Below, piece after piece: positions 11,541 to 21,927 of a DNA stretch of 64,000 bases. Under the pieces are notes generated by a model. That model was not told where the DNA came from and made no database searches. It saw only the letters and a program-made list of their open reading frames with translations. The translations under genes were made by a program, and so were the position numbers. Source of the DNA: Jaltomata sinuosa (taxonomy: Eukaryota > Streptophyta > Magnoliopsida > Solanales > Solanaceae); contig QJPP01003484.1 of NCBI GenBank assembly GCA_003996215.1, positions 1-64,000 on the forward strand, given 5' to 3'. Numbering within the stretch: the first letter of the stretch is position 1; the number at the start of each line of letters is the position of its first letter.

Positions 11541-11558
11541 TCTCCAGCAGAGTCGCCA
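11541..11558 (-). promoter_or_regulatory. Primer-binding site of the minus-strand Ogre-like element
   Basis: The plus strand reads TCTCCAGCAGAGTCGCCA; the element strand is therefore TGGCGACTCTGCTGGAGA, four bases inside the LTR end. TGGCGACTC-type sites are familiar from Tat/Ogre elements (tRNA-Arg is cited for Ogre); I did not verify the tRNA. Confidence 0.7.
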
Positions 11559-11562
11559 TTTC

Positions 11563-14500
11563 TGTTTTATCGCATTTTTCATTTCCCTTTTTCTTGAAAA
11601 GAAAAAGTAACTTCTTTTTTGAAATGATTTTTGACTTGAATTAAACTCGAAAATATATAAAAATTCTCAAATTCAATTAAAACAAAGTCGCCACTTAATT
11701 TAGAAAAATTAAGAAAAACTTTTTAAAATTACTTAAAGACTCAAAACAGATTAAAGACTTTATGTTTGAAAATATTCCTAGTAAGAAGTTCTTATTAACA
11801 TTTTTAGAAGGTTTCTATGGATCTAAAAATGTCCGCTAACACGCGGTTATTTATAAACGCTCAAATCGTGCTCTCCAAGTAGGAGGCCACGACGATCGCG
11901 TAGTAAAAACAAAATTTATAATTTCCAACGAGTGTCGGGGTCGTACCCAAGGGAATAATGTAGTCGCCATCGAGCTAATAAAGAGTTCAAGCAACTTATT
12001 GAAGTTCAAATAACAAAAAAGGGAAAATATATCAAAAAGGGGGGTTTTAGACTAAAACTAATAGATAAAGAAAAATCAAATAAAAGATAGAGTGATCAAT
12101 GGCTTTCACCTTGCTTTCACCAAGAAAGGATAACAAGGGAGAATTGGGAGTGGAAATTCAATTCACAAGACTTGCACCCAGTTGACACCTAGGTAGTCTT
12201 GGCTAAAGGTATGCCTAACTGTCTCTAGACCAATCGAGCATATATCTCGTGTGTTTTCTCTTGAACTAACATAAGTAAGCAATAAACCAGCCAATTAACT
12301 TGGGGAGGTCGTCCTATTTCTAGCTCGGACCCTTAAATGGGAGATTCCTGCGATTAGAGATATTCCTAGCCTCCGATCTAGATGGATTCCCAAGTACCCA
12401 CTAGTGAATCTTCCCGAATTCGAGAATTTCTCTCTCGAGCAAAAACCCAAATTAGAAAGCTAAGTCAATGTTTGCAACCATTGACTATAAATTCAAGCAA
12501 TGGACGATTCAATAGTCCCAAATAATCTAACAAGAACAAAATCTATATATGAATTCAATAACCCAACAAGTAGTATCTCCAATAAAAACCCAAAATCTCA
12601 AGTCAACAATACAACAATAAAATAGCAATTAAGATCAAGAGTTGAAGAATGGAAACTAAAGATTTTACAATAAAGAGCATCCAAATCTTCACTCCTATTG
12701 TGGAGGTTGATGAACTTGCTCTCCAATCTTGCCAAAAGTTCTAAGGATTAGCCAATGGTATGTTTCAAGATGGCTTGGAAGTGTTTTTATGTGAATTGGG
12801 GTTTCTCCAGATGTGAAATTCCAAAACTGCCCAGCTGCTCCACTTTCCTTCTTCGCCTACGCGAAAGGTCTGTCGCGTACGCGAAGTATCTTTGTCTTGT
12901 TGAACTTCATGTACGTGGTCAAGGGGTCATTTTCGCAGAGTATTTCCTCAGTTTGCCTTCGCGTTCACGGCTGGGACCCCGCGTTCGCAAAGGCATATAC
13001 GGCTGCCAGCTACTTGACTTTCCAAATGGTCTCCTTTTGACTTGTTTTCATCCGAATTGATCCTGAACTCTTCTAAAACACAAAGACCTGCAAATTAGAT
13101 GTAATCCATGTCAATTGCACTATTTTCCACTTTAAACTAGCAAAAGCATAAGCTTAAAGGCTAAATAAGTAGAAAATACCGATTTATCAGTTATCTGGCT
13201 ATTTTTCTAACTTATTATTTAACTAACTTGTGGAAAACGGGATTTATTTGCTAAAAAGAAGAGAGTTATTTATGAAATCTTTTTGTTTGTATAAAAAGTA
13301 AACCATTTTTAAAACGGAATTTACAAGTGTAACTTGATGATAATTTCTGAAGAACTCACACAAAGTTCCAAATATTTAACTGTTTTTAAAACAAATAATT
13401 TTGCAAAAATTAAACATGGTACTCCGAAGGAAAAATAACTAAGTTAATAAAAGAAGTTAGTTTTTACAAAGTCCAAATTAATACAAATAAATTTAAACTA
13501 AAAGTAAGGAGAAGTTGGGTTTAGGCACTTAGGCCCACATCCCTACAAATGTCCATATCGAACTACCAATTTATTTTGGGTTAAGCCCATTTCATCCGCT
13601 CCTCTACTTTGGTCATCCCTGTATATTAGTTTCCCTTTCATTTCGGGTGTCGCACTTAGGCCACACATATCTTTTTCTTCGATCAAATTTTAACCCTTTT
13701 TTGGGGCCTTGAGGTTGACTCAACAGAAGAGGTACTACTTAGGCTTGGCCCAAGTAATGAAATGCGAGGGTAAGAATCCATTTGGACTCGAGGTAGTTCA
13801 TGCAAAGAAAAATAATGAAAGCTTAGCATATATGTAAATAGAACAAAAGTAATCAGTTAAGCACATATTGACACGTAGTCAAATGGACACACACATATCT
13901 TCCACTTTGATAAATTCACTATATGCATGCTAAAACTAGATGAAATATCGTACTAATTTGTTCCTACACAGCAGATTTCAAAGTATGACAAAAACATGTT
14001 GCTTCCCATGTTTGGACTAAAAATAACAAGAAAGGAGATGAATTGAAACAAATACCATGCCTTTTTTCTAAAAAATTAAATGATAGACAAGAACTTAATG
14101 CCACATAAGAGGCCTCAATTTCATAATAAATACCCCACAAGGGAAGATGACATGAGAACCACAAATGCTCAGAATGTAAATTCACTCACTTCTCGATAGA
14201 TTTTAACATAAAAATCCATATAATAAAAGACATAGGGTTGTTGCTCAAGACACATAGCAGGGAGTAAGGGAATGATTTTTTTAAAAATATTTTTCAAGGG
14301 AAACATTTTGGACATAATGCAATATGGGAAACTAATTGATCGTAGCCATACGCAACCAAAATGGAATTATAAGTTCAAAGCAGAGGCTGGTTAAATACAC
14401 CAAATAGAGAAAAGAAAACATAGGAAAAAGAAGTCGACTTCACTCAAAGAAGATGCTCTCTAACAAGTAGGCTTTAGGGAAAGTTATTAAACTCAAACAT

Positions 14501-17093
14501 AACCAAACAACAAGCCAATATCGCTAGACATGTCCACATGAGAGGGTTGATCTTACTAAAAAAATGATTCCTTTGAACTAAGTTTAAGAACGAAAAAAAC
14601 TAATCATGCATTATAAAACATTAGGCAGTAAGAAAACAAAGAAAGGAAAAGATTTTTGCTCAAAAGGAACACTACTAGATAGTTTCCAAAACAATTGTAA
14701 CATGATTATTTTAAGCATAAAATTGATCCTTAAGCAAAATACGTACTCAACGGCTCAAGAAACATGCAACGACTAATGACTTAAACACACCAACAATCAT
14801 GGTTTAAAACAATCTTTAAATTTCAATTAAACGAGAGGAATTGGAGATGGCTCTAACTTTAAAATTACTAAACCAATCAAGTTTTGACCCAAATTGAAAG
14901 CAAACAAGCTACTGGAAGAAAAGAGAAGGCAAGTTGATCAATTAAACAAGAACAAAACTACAGAATCTAAGCGAACTTTGGTACAGATGAAGGAGCTAAA
15001 ACCTTTTTTGAACATACCGGATCAAATAGAACAGCAAACTCGAGGAAAGGGGATGGGGATAGTGGAAAAATCAGTTTTTTTATGAAGTTCTAAAATCAAG
15101 CTATGAGCTTAAGTGACAAACATTTCTTCAGTCAATCAAATATACTTGAACAGATCCTTGATATGCCCTAAATAGCAATATAACTAAAAGTACAAATCGA
15201 AATTTGCAAGGACCAAATATTCACACATATAGCAGAGAAGAACCAGACACTCTTTTGAGAGTTTTTCAGTAATAAATTTTCAAAGATGAAAGCATATCAC
15301 AGTGAAGATGCACTTTGCTTTCTTTGATTCGGTTCTAAAAACAATACATAAGAACAAGAGATTTTAATCTCAAATCATAGTCAATTACCCTCCTTGTGAT
15401 ATTGCGAATCAAAGAAGTTTAATGAACATCCAATCCAACGAAGAACTAATCAAATAGGGAATAGTTCTCATATCAAACAACTAAAGCAAAACAGTATCCA
15501 TTAGAGACTTAGTGATTCTTAATGCCTATCAAACATGCTACAATCAGTGTTCATGTTACTCAATAAGAAGAATAGTAGTGCCAAATGCGCTTAAAAAATA
15601 GGTAGAGGCTTCACATGTCCATCTCACATCAAATACGCTATTAAAAATGATATATAAATTATACTCTAATTCAAGTCTTCCCTACATCAACACACCAAAA
15701 ATTTCATTTTAAAAAAAAAACATTCAAGAATACTAGACAATACTACCGTCATCTAGACAACAAAAATTCTGCCAAAATTTGAAAACTTTTCAACAGCACC
15801 AGTAATCTAACCAACTCTCAAATATGAAGGCCTCACCAATATCAAACATATATTTTCATACAAGACAAGTCGAAAACAACCTAAGATTTCAATAACAAAG
15901 TAGAACAAAAAGGAGAGAGTGAACAGAAAATCACCTATTTGCAAGCAGCGATTGGAATTTCGAGCTTTATCAAAACTTGGACTATTTTCACCGGAACTTG
16001 ATTGTTTGGAGTGTTTTTCTCTCTGAAACCTTTGGCTACATGAGATTAGTGGAATGCTCCATCAAAATCTCCATGTTTTCCCCAAAAGCTAGCTACCAAT
16101 CCATTGTAGGAGAGGGTTATTTATAGAGAATTTTGCGTCTGAAAAGGGGGGAGGGGGTGGAAACAGAGGGCAATTGTGGGAATTTTGAATTGCATGAAAT
16201 GGATAAACTTTCATTGCAAGGATTTGGTAAGAATTTGTATGAATTTTCCCTAATTTCATGGATAAGACGCCACCTAGGGATGTCTCTAGAACATTCTCCA
16301 CTTCCAGCAAATGAGTTGACGGAGGTGGGTTTAGATGGAAGTAGGACACTTGGTTGGTGTCATTTTGGAGATGTAGTTGTAGCATTTTCAATGAGTTATC
16401 ATTGCTGCTATTTGGGAAACATTGGGAAATGGCTTGTTTGTATGAAGAATATGAAGTGTAAGGTGTCATTTGGCTCTATTGTTGTGAGGAAAAGAGACAG
16501 AAGAGATAAGGGTGTATCGGGTAGGCCAGAGCGGGTCGGTTTAAGGAGTGGGCTGGAAAATTAGTTTTTGGGCCACATAATTGGCTGAAAACAAAGAGTT
16601 TATAAGCTGATTTAAGGAATGACCACATTTTGTGAAATATGGTCAGATTTAATTTAAATAACTACCAAATTGAGAATGTTTAGTGAAGCTCGGCCATGAT
16701 TAAAATAGATGAATTTATGGGAATTAATTATCTTAGCTTCTTTAATCAAAACAAAAGTAAAATAACCATTCTTTTATAGTAAAATTATCCTGTTTTAGAA
16801 TTAAAAGACTCATTGTTTGATTAAATTCGAGGAAAATAAAATATTCCTAATTTAAATACGGTTTTTTCTTGGGAATGATTTTCAAAAATAATTTTTTAAG
16901 TAAAAACTATATAATTTTGTATAATTAAATATAGAATATATATATATATTCTAACTTAAAATGACAAAATTAGCACCAAAATAATTTTGAAAATATTTTA
17001 CTTTTATAAGAACAATAATTTCAAAGATGTTTCTGAAATTGAAAAAGATCAAAATTAATTCGTAATATGGCGGGTAAAAATTAGGTGTCAACA
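11563..17093 (-). repeat. 5' LTR of the minus-strand Ogre-like element (about 4.2 kb plus nested solo LTR)
   Basis: Element-sense start TGTTGACACC (complement of 17084-17093) and end ATAAAACA (complement of 11563 onward). Both ends match the plus-strand element's LTR: the TGTTGACACC start at 29043, and the segment around the words AACCGCGTGTTAGCGGA and TTAAGTGGCG, seen again at 44463-44610. A solo LTR interrupts it at 11851-13189. No gene is seen; the open frames at 16089-16564 show no known motif. Confidence 0.8.
11851..13189 (-). mobile_element. Solo Athila-like LTR (1339 bp) with GTTAT target duplication
   Basis: Flanked by GTTAT at 11846-11850 and 13190-13194. In element sense it starts TGATAAATCGG and is homologous to the F LTRs (53116 and 60623): shared blocks include the TTTAGCxxxTAA region, CTTTTGCTAG, the GTGTTTTAGAAG segment and the GAGCACGATTTGAG end. 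There is no internal region, so LTR-LTR recombination probably removed it. Its own palindromic word is TCGCGTACGCGAAG (about 12840-12990), unlike the CGCGATCGCG word in F. The last bases are mutated (TTATAAAC instead of TGATAAAC on the plus strand). Confidence 0.9.
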
Positions 17094-17101
17094 TCACAAA
17101 G

Positions 17102-17697
17102 ATGTTAGAAATTCAAAAGGTCGAGGTAGGAGAGCTGTTGAAGAATTTGTCATTCACTCTGCTCATGACTCCCCGGTCATCTGGTAATAGTAGTTTAAAA
17201 TCTACCAATAGCATGTCATGTCAAGAGTTGAATGAAAAAATTAAGGTAAAACATGATGAACGTAAAGAGTATGACAAAAAGTTTGAAAATCGAGAGAAGC
17301 CAAATCTAGGAGAGATTAATGTGGTTAATCTTGGAGATGACGGTCAAATCAAAGTAATCAGAATCATTGCTCACTCAACAAAAGCACAAAAGAGGAAGCT
17401 CACCAGTTTGCTCAAGCCATACATCGATTTATATGATTGGTCCTATGATATGCCAGAAACAACCACCAACATCATTTCCCACAAATTGTCGGTTCAGCCA
17501 GAATCTGATCTAGGGAGTTAGATAATTGATCTTATCCCCGTCAAGATGAATGCAAACGAATATTCACACCAAATTGATGAAGACGTCTTGACATCCACAG
17601 GGTGCTATTTGAAGAATCCTTAATTGTGTATGAGGTGAATAGTCAAGGGTGGCCTGAGCTGATCAACTTAGATGCAATCAAGAGATACTATGCCTGA
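17102..17697 (+). pseudogene. pol remnant: protease-RT spacer fused by deletion to the pol C-terminus
   Basis: 17102-17521 is open and reads through MLEIQKVEVGELLKNL, SMSCQELNEKIKV, REKPNLGEINVVNLGDDG, SYDMPETTTNIISHKLS: the segment just before the RT core in Tat elements. The RT fingers, palm, RNase H and integrase are absent. After a stop at 17519 the next 170 bp read MNANEYSHQIDE, LKNP and LINLDAIKRYYA then TGA (17695-17697), like the end of Tat pol. A deletion of several kb is therefore inferred around 17520-17560. The 17184/17185 position corresponds to the intron junction of the other element, without an intron. Confidence 0.75.
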
Positions 17698-18854
17698 GAG
17701 TGGTGTTTCTTTTATTCTTTTCATGAAATTGTACTTTCTATTTATACTTGTCTCTATGTTTGTAATAACTTAAAAACATCCTAAACTCTTTGTACAAATC
17801 ACATTTGACCTGAATTCTGAAGAATGAGACACGTAGATGGCTTGTTTTGTCTTGGATCAACCCCTTAGAAAACCCATCCAATTTCCCTTTGATATCTGGG
17901 AACTGTATTTGACCTGATTCCTGCTTCAACGGGATATGTAGGCACCATAACGACTCAGTCATATCACCCTAAGAAATGAAAACTGGGGAAAATTTTTTGA
18001 GAAAGGAATCTCGAAAATTGAGAAGGCGAAAATCATTCTCCAACAAATCAAAATGCAAATTATGCCAAAGTGCAACTAAAATGAATGTTCAGAAGAATCT
18101 CAAGATCCCAACAGAGTGTCAAATCCCTTATTAACCTCTAATTGGGGAAGTAATTTTAAGAGCGATCTCAAAATTTCCACCAAGCTTCATCTGTGAGTTA
18201 AGAGACAAACTCCAAGAGTTTCCCAACACTAGGAGATTAGAGTCTACCTTAGAAATATCCAGCTACAACCAAATTCCAAGGTGGCTTAATCCCCAGCTAC
18301 GACAAATTTCTCGAAAGACCATTTTCAAAATCATAAACTAAGATGATAATGGATCCCTAGAGATCACCAACAGTGTGTCAGATATGTCAAGTCCTCGAAT
18401 GAAGGATGTTCGTTAATCTAGTGCATGACATAACAAAATTGGCAGAGACCTTTCCAAATCGTTTCTTCTCAAACTGATTTGAAAAATCTTTACAAATCAA
18501 TTTACTCCTTGCTAAATTAAATTTGTTGTACATTTACTGTGACCCAGGGAGTCAAGGTAGGCACCCAAAGATACCAAGTGCTCGTAGATGACAAGACATG
18601 AGTAGTCGATCAAAGAAGGTCAACACAAATCAATTTTTTCAAAATTAACAATTTTTCTGTGGATGAAGGTTATTCTACGAAGTGATAAGGGACTGACAAA
18701 AACTCTGAATCATTCAGTGTATTCAAAGGATTATAATAAGTCTTAACATCTAAGATCAATAAGAAAGAGCCAATACGATTGGGAAAATCCAAAAGCAGTA
18801 GAGTTTTCAACAACTAATGACTTTTCTTTTAGTTGTAGGGACCATCAGATAAGG
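17698..18854 (+). other. Start of the Ogre-like 3' UTR, no gene seen
   Basis: Between the pol stop codon and the first clear tandem repeat. No recognisable coding sequence on either strand. Confidence 0.5.
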
Positions 18855-19470
18855 AGAGATCAATGGCATCCTCCTCAAATCCCAACAAATTAGGGATCAC
18901 AACAAACATGTGGTGTTTAAAAGTGATATTTATAGAGGTCCCCAAGAATGGGTTCTGAGCCATTCACTTACATTTAAAATGACCTCTTACTTGTTTATCC
19001 AACTCAAAAGAGGATGATGTTCGCAAACAAAGATATTTTGATTAAACGTTATAATCACTTTTCTTAAAGCTATCCGGAATTTGGGTCTGGTCGTTAGTAA
19101 AAGTGACATTCTATCTACTAAACATTTGCCTTGAGTACAAGTACAAGTTAAGGAGTCAATATGATAACAAAATGATCAGATAAATCACAAGATAAGAGAT
19201 CGATGACATCCTTTTTAAATCCCAGCAAATCAGGGATCACAACAAACATGTGGAAATAACAAAAGTGGCATTTATAGCTATCCCAGAAATGGGTTTTAAG
19301 CCAATTGAAATAACCTCTTGCTTGACTATCCACCTAAACAAGGGGATGACATTGCAACAAAGTTATTCATTTAATATTACAAATGCTTTCCTTATGTTTT
19401 TAAAATTTGATGGTAGACACTAGCAAAAGCGACACTATGGCTACTAATTGTTTAATTTGAGAGCAGGTAA
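18855..19470 (+). repeat. Two diverged tandem units of about 300-340 bp
   Basis: Segments beginning near 18855 and 19190 share words in the same order: GAGATCAATGGCATCCTCCT / GAGATCGATGACATCCTTTT, AGGGATCACAACAAACATGT, a GGGTTxTxAGCCAxT block and a GATGxCATTGCAACAAAG-type block. This is a direct duplication in the 3' UTR of the plus-strand Ogre-like element. Confidence 0.75.
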
Positions 19471-19666
19471 CAGATGATCTTTGGCCTATCAATTATTGCA
19501 AAAATCTAGTTCATCGCCTGATTTTGGATGGCGTCTGATAGATATCCCTCAGACTATATGCTTTCAACCCCGACAACAAGTTTTTTTGATCATCGAGGGT
19601 GACAAGGCCTTTACCACATGATCAAATATAGTTGCATCTTCTGGCGATCGATGCTCTTGAATGTAT

Positions 19667-20010
19667 AAATATCCTTCAATGTGAGACTTTATCATCTCTA
19701 TGCAATAACAAATAATGATGCATAAATATCCTCGACGTCAGACTCCACTGTCTCTACGTGATAGTGGATATAAATGCTCTCAATGTCTGACTCCATCATC
19801 TCTGCATGACAATATAATAAGGATGCATAAATATCCTCGATGCCAGACTCTACCGCGATAATAGATATAAATTCTCTTAATGCCAGACTCCATCATCCCT
19901 GCATGATAATAGGGATGCACAAATATCTGTGGAATGAATATGAATACATAAATACCCTCGACATCAGGTTCCACCATCCCTATGTGATAATGGATATAAA
20001 TGCTCTTGGG
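19667..20010 (+). repeat. Minisatellite, about 50-bp units, 6-7 copies
   Basis: Alternating units 'GATGCATAAATATCCTCGA...' and 'GATATAAATGCTCTCAATG...', each followed by CAGACTCCATCATCTCT and GTGATAATG-like words. Tandem arrays in this position (between pol and 3' LTR) are documented for Tat/Ogre elements. Confidence 0.8.
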
Positions 20011-20127
20011 TCGATCCTGCACATCAAATATGACATAGGGACACCTCTGTATGTCATCCTTATCAAGATCGGTTTGAGAGGAAAATAGTATTTGCAGTGA
20101 GTTTGTATCTACGATATTTAATGATGA

Positions 20128-20470
20128 TGGCCCTTGTAGCATGTCCTTCGCGGTGTGGTCCTTGCGATATGGTCCTTGCAATATGATCCTTGTGATATGG
20201 TCCTTCCGACATGATTCTTGTGATATGGTCCTTGCGACATGATCCTTGGTCCTTGCAACATGATCCTTGTGATGTGATCCTTGTGATATAGTCCTTCGAA
20301 CATGATCCTTGCGATATGATCCTTGAGACATGATGCTTGTTATATGGTCCTTACGACATGATCCTTGTTACATGGTCCTTGTGACATGATCCTTGCAATA
20401 TGGTCCTTGCAACATGATCCTTGTGATATGGTTCTTATGACATGATCATTGTTATATGGTCTTTGTGACA
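20128..20470 (+). repeat. Minisatellite of 14-bp units, about 25 copies
   Basis: Units alternate between GACATGATCCTTGT and GATATGGTCCTTGC types, giving a 28-bp higher-order period in places. No spacers and no leader, so this is a simple tandem array and not a CRISPR. It keeps an open minus-strand frame (19780-20331) because 14-bp phasing rotates through frames without stops; I do not call that a gene. Confidence 0.85.
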
Positions 20471-20477
20471 ATGATAC

Positions 20478-20712
20478 CTGTGATATAATCCAATGTGATA
20501 CAATGTAATATGACATAACATGATGCAATGCAATATGATGTAATATATGCAACGTGATGCAATGCAGCATGATGTAATGTGATATGATACAGTGCAATAT
20601 GATTCAATATGATGCGATATAATGAAATGTGATGCAATGCAACATGATGCAATGTGATATGATGTAGTGCAATATAATGCAATATGATGCGATATAATGC
20701 AATGCGATGCAA
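20478..20712 (+). repeat. Pentanucleotide-phased array, consensus RATRY
   Basis: The sequence can be read as consecutive 5-mers such as GATGC, AATGC, AATAT, GATGT, GATAT, nearly all with AT at positions 2-3, for about 45 units. It directly follows the 14-bp array. The minus-strand open frame over it (20452-20712) is a by-product of the period. Confidence 0.8.
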
Positions 20713-20737
20713 TGGCCCATAGGGAAGTTATAGAAAA

Positions 20738-21085
20738 AATTGACAGACCAAGGGTTATCTATAAGTCGCGACATATCTAAGTTGATATTGTGCAGGATTA
20801 CCCAAGGGCTAACAATTCAAGGGAAATCATTAAGTCATGTTACATCCAAAATAAGATAAAAGTGCAGGATAACCCAAAAGTTGACAATTCAAGGGAAATC
20901 TGTAAGCTGCCTCTATCTAAAGTCGGATAATGTGCAAGATTACTCAAAAACTGACAATTCAAGGGACATATGTAAGCCACCTCTATCAAAAGTCAGATGG
21001 TGTGCTAGATTACCTGAAGCCTGAAAATTTAGGGAATATCTATAAGTCACATCGATATGGATAATGCACTACACATTACCCCAAA
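20738..21085 (+). repeat. Tandem array of about 71-bp units, five copies
   Basis: Each unit has ACAATTCAAGGGAAATCT-, TAAGTC/TAAGCC-, a GTGCAGGATTACCC-like block and a purine-rich end. Units start near 20738, 20810, 20882, 20953 and 21024 and diverge progressively. Confidence 0.8.
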
Positions 21086-21342
21086 GTCATATGCAAAAAC
21101 AACTACCAATAGTTGCGAGGGCTATCGCATCAAAAGAACGCTACAAACCATTATGAGGACCATCACATTGCAAAGGGCTATGAAGGTCATCATATTCAAG
21201 GATCATAATATCTAATTGCTAAAAAGGCAATCCTATCTGATGGCTACGAAGGCTATCATGTCTATTTATTGCAGAAGTCATTATTTCCTAAGATAGGGAC
21301 ATGAAAGAATGTCATCTCCTTCAGAAATCAACATATTCAGAA
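21086..21342 (+). other. Unassigned stretch of the Ogre-like 3' UTR
   Basis: Contains short recurring words (GGCTATxxxxGTCATCATxT, repeated three or four times with about 40-60 bp spacing), probably a more diverged tandem array. No coding potential recognised. Confidence 0.4.
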
Positions 21343-21690
21343 ATGAGGTACAAAAGCTATCTCTCCTAATTGAACTACTCTACTACTAATAATCTTGTTT
21401 GAAGATATTACCGAGAGCATCCGAGAGGATGAAAATCTTGAACCAAAACAACAGGTTCATATCACGTCAAAAGGACGTCACAACATAGGATTTGGACATA
21501 ATCTAAGGATGAGGTATGGCAAAGGAATTATCTCTCCAAATAGAATTATGTTACTACTGACAATCTTGTTTTAAGATATTATCGAGAGCATCCGAGAAGG
21601 ATGAAATTGTCAAAACAAAAACCATAGGTGCGGACTACGCCAAAAAGGACACAACAGAACGTGGAACTTTTTCTTAGGAGAAAACTGGGA
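21343..21690 (+). repeat. Two tandem units of about 170 bp
   Basis: Units from about 21343 and 21511 share GAGGTA, AGCTATCTCTCC / AATTATCTCTCC, ACTACTxxxAATCTTGTTT, AGATATTA-CGAGAGCATCC, GAGAxGGATGAAA and a GGAC end. Confidence 0.75.
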
Positions 21691-21927
21691 CATAGTTCGA
21701 AGAGGAATATCAAACTCTTTGGATGCGAGTTGAGTGACAACTTCCATCGCCATCAAACCACACCCCTATCAGAAGGCATGTGGGTATTTTTACCTTTTTT
21801 TCAGTTTCAGTTTCACATCAAGCGTAATTTCTAAACTCACACTGGAAGCAATACCCTTCTCTTTCAAATTTGGGTGACAAATATGTCACTATCCAATTTC
21901 TCAGGTCATGATGGCACCTACAACCCC

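Larger units (their letters stand above)
4309..17093 (-). mobile_element. Tat/Ogre-like Ty3/gypsy element, minus strand (decayed; interrupted by element A)
   Basis: Read leftward from 17093: very long 5' LTR (11563-17093 including a 1.3 kb nested solo LTR), primer-binding site at 11541-11558, leader, an ORF1-like region with coiled coil (to 10333), gag, protease, a candidate intron, and RT, which stops at 4309 where element A was inserted. The rest of pol and the 3' LTR should lie left of the window. The order ORF1 - gag - pro - intron - RT and the LTR size fit the Ogre branch of Tat. All coding parts contain stops or frameshifts. It sits within pol of the plus-strand Ogre-like element; TCACA (17094-17098) is the expected target duplication. 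Confidence 0.8.

Noticed and set aside
16133..16564. 143-codon plus-strand open frame and the 126-codon frame on the other strand
   Set aside because: Inside the Ogre-like LTR, with no recognisable domain; chance frames in a low-stop stretch.
19780..20331. 183-codon minus-strand open frame with a repetitive peptide
   Set aside because: It lies on the 50-bp and 14-bp tandem arrays; periods not divisible by three cycle through frames without stops. No start context, neighbours or domain.
20128..20470. Possible CRISPR-like array
   Set aside because: Units are contiguous 14-mers without unique spacers, in plant retroelement DNA.
20452..20712. His/Ile/Leu-rich minus-strand open frame
   Set aside because: It is a by-product of the pentamer array.
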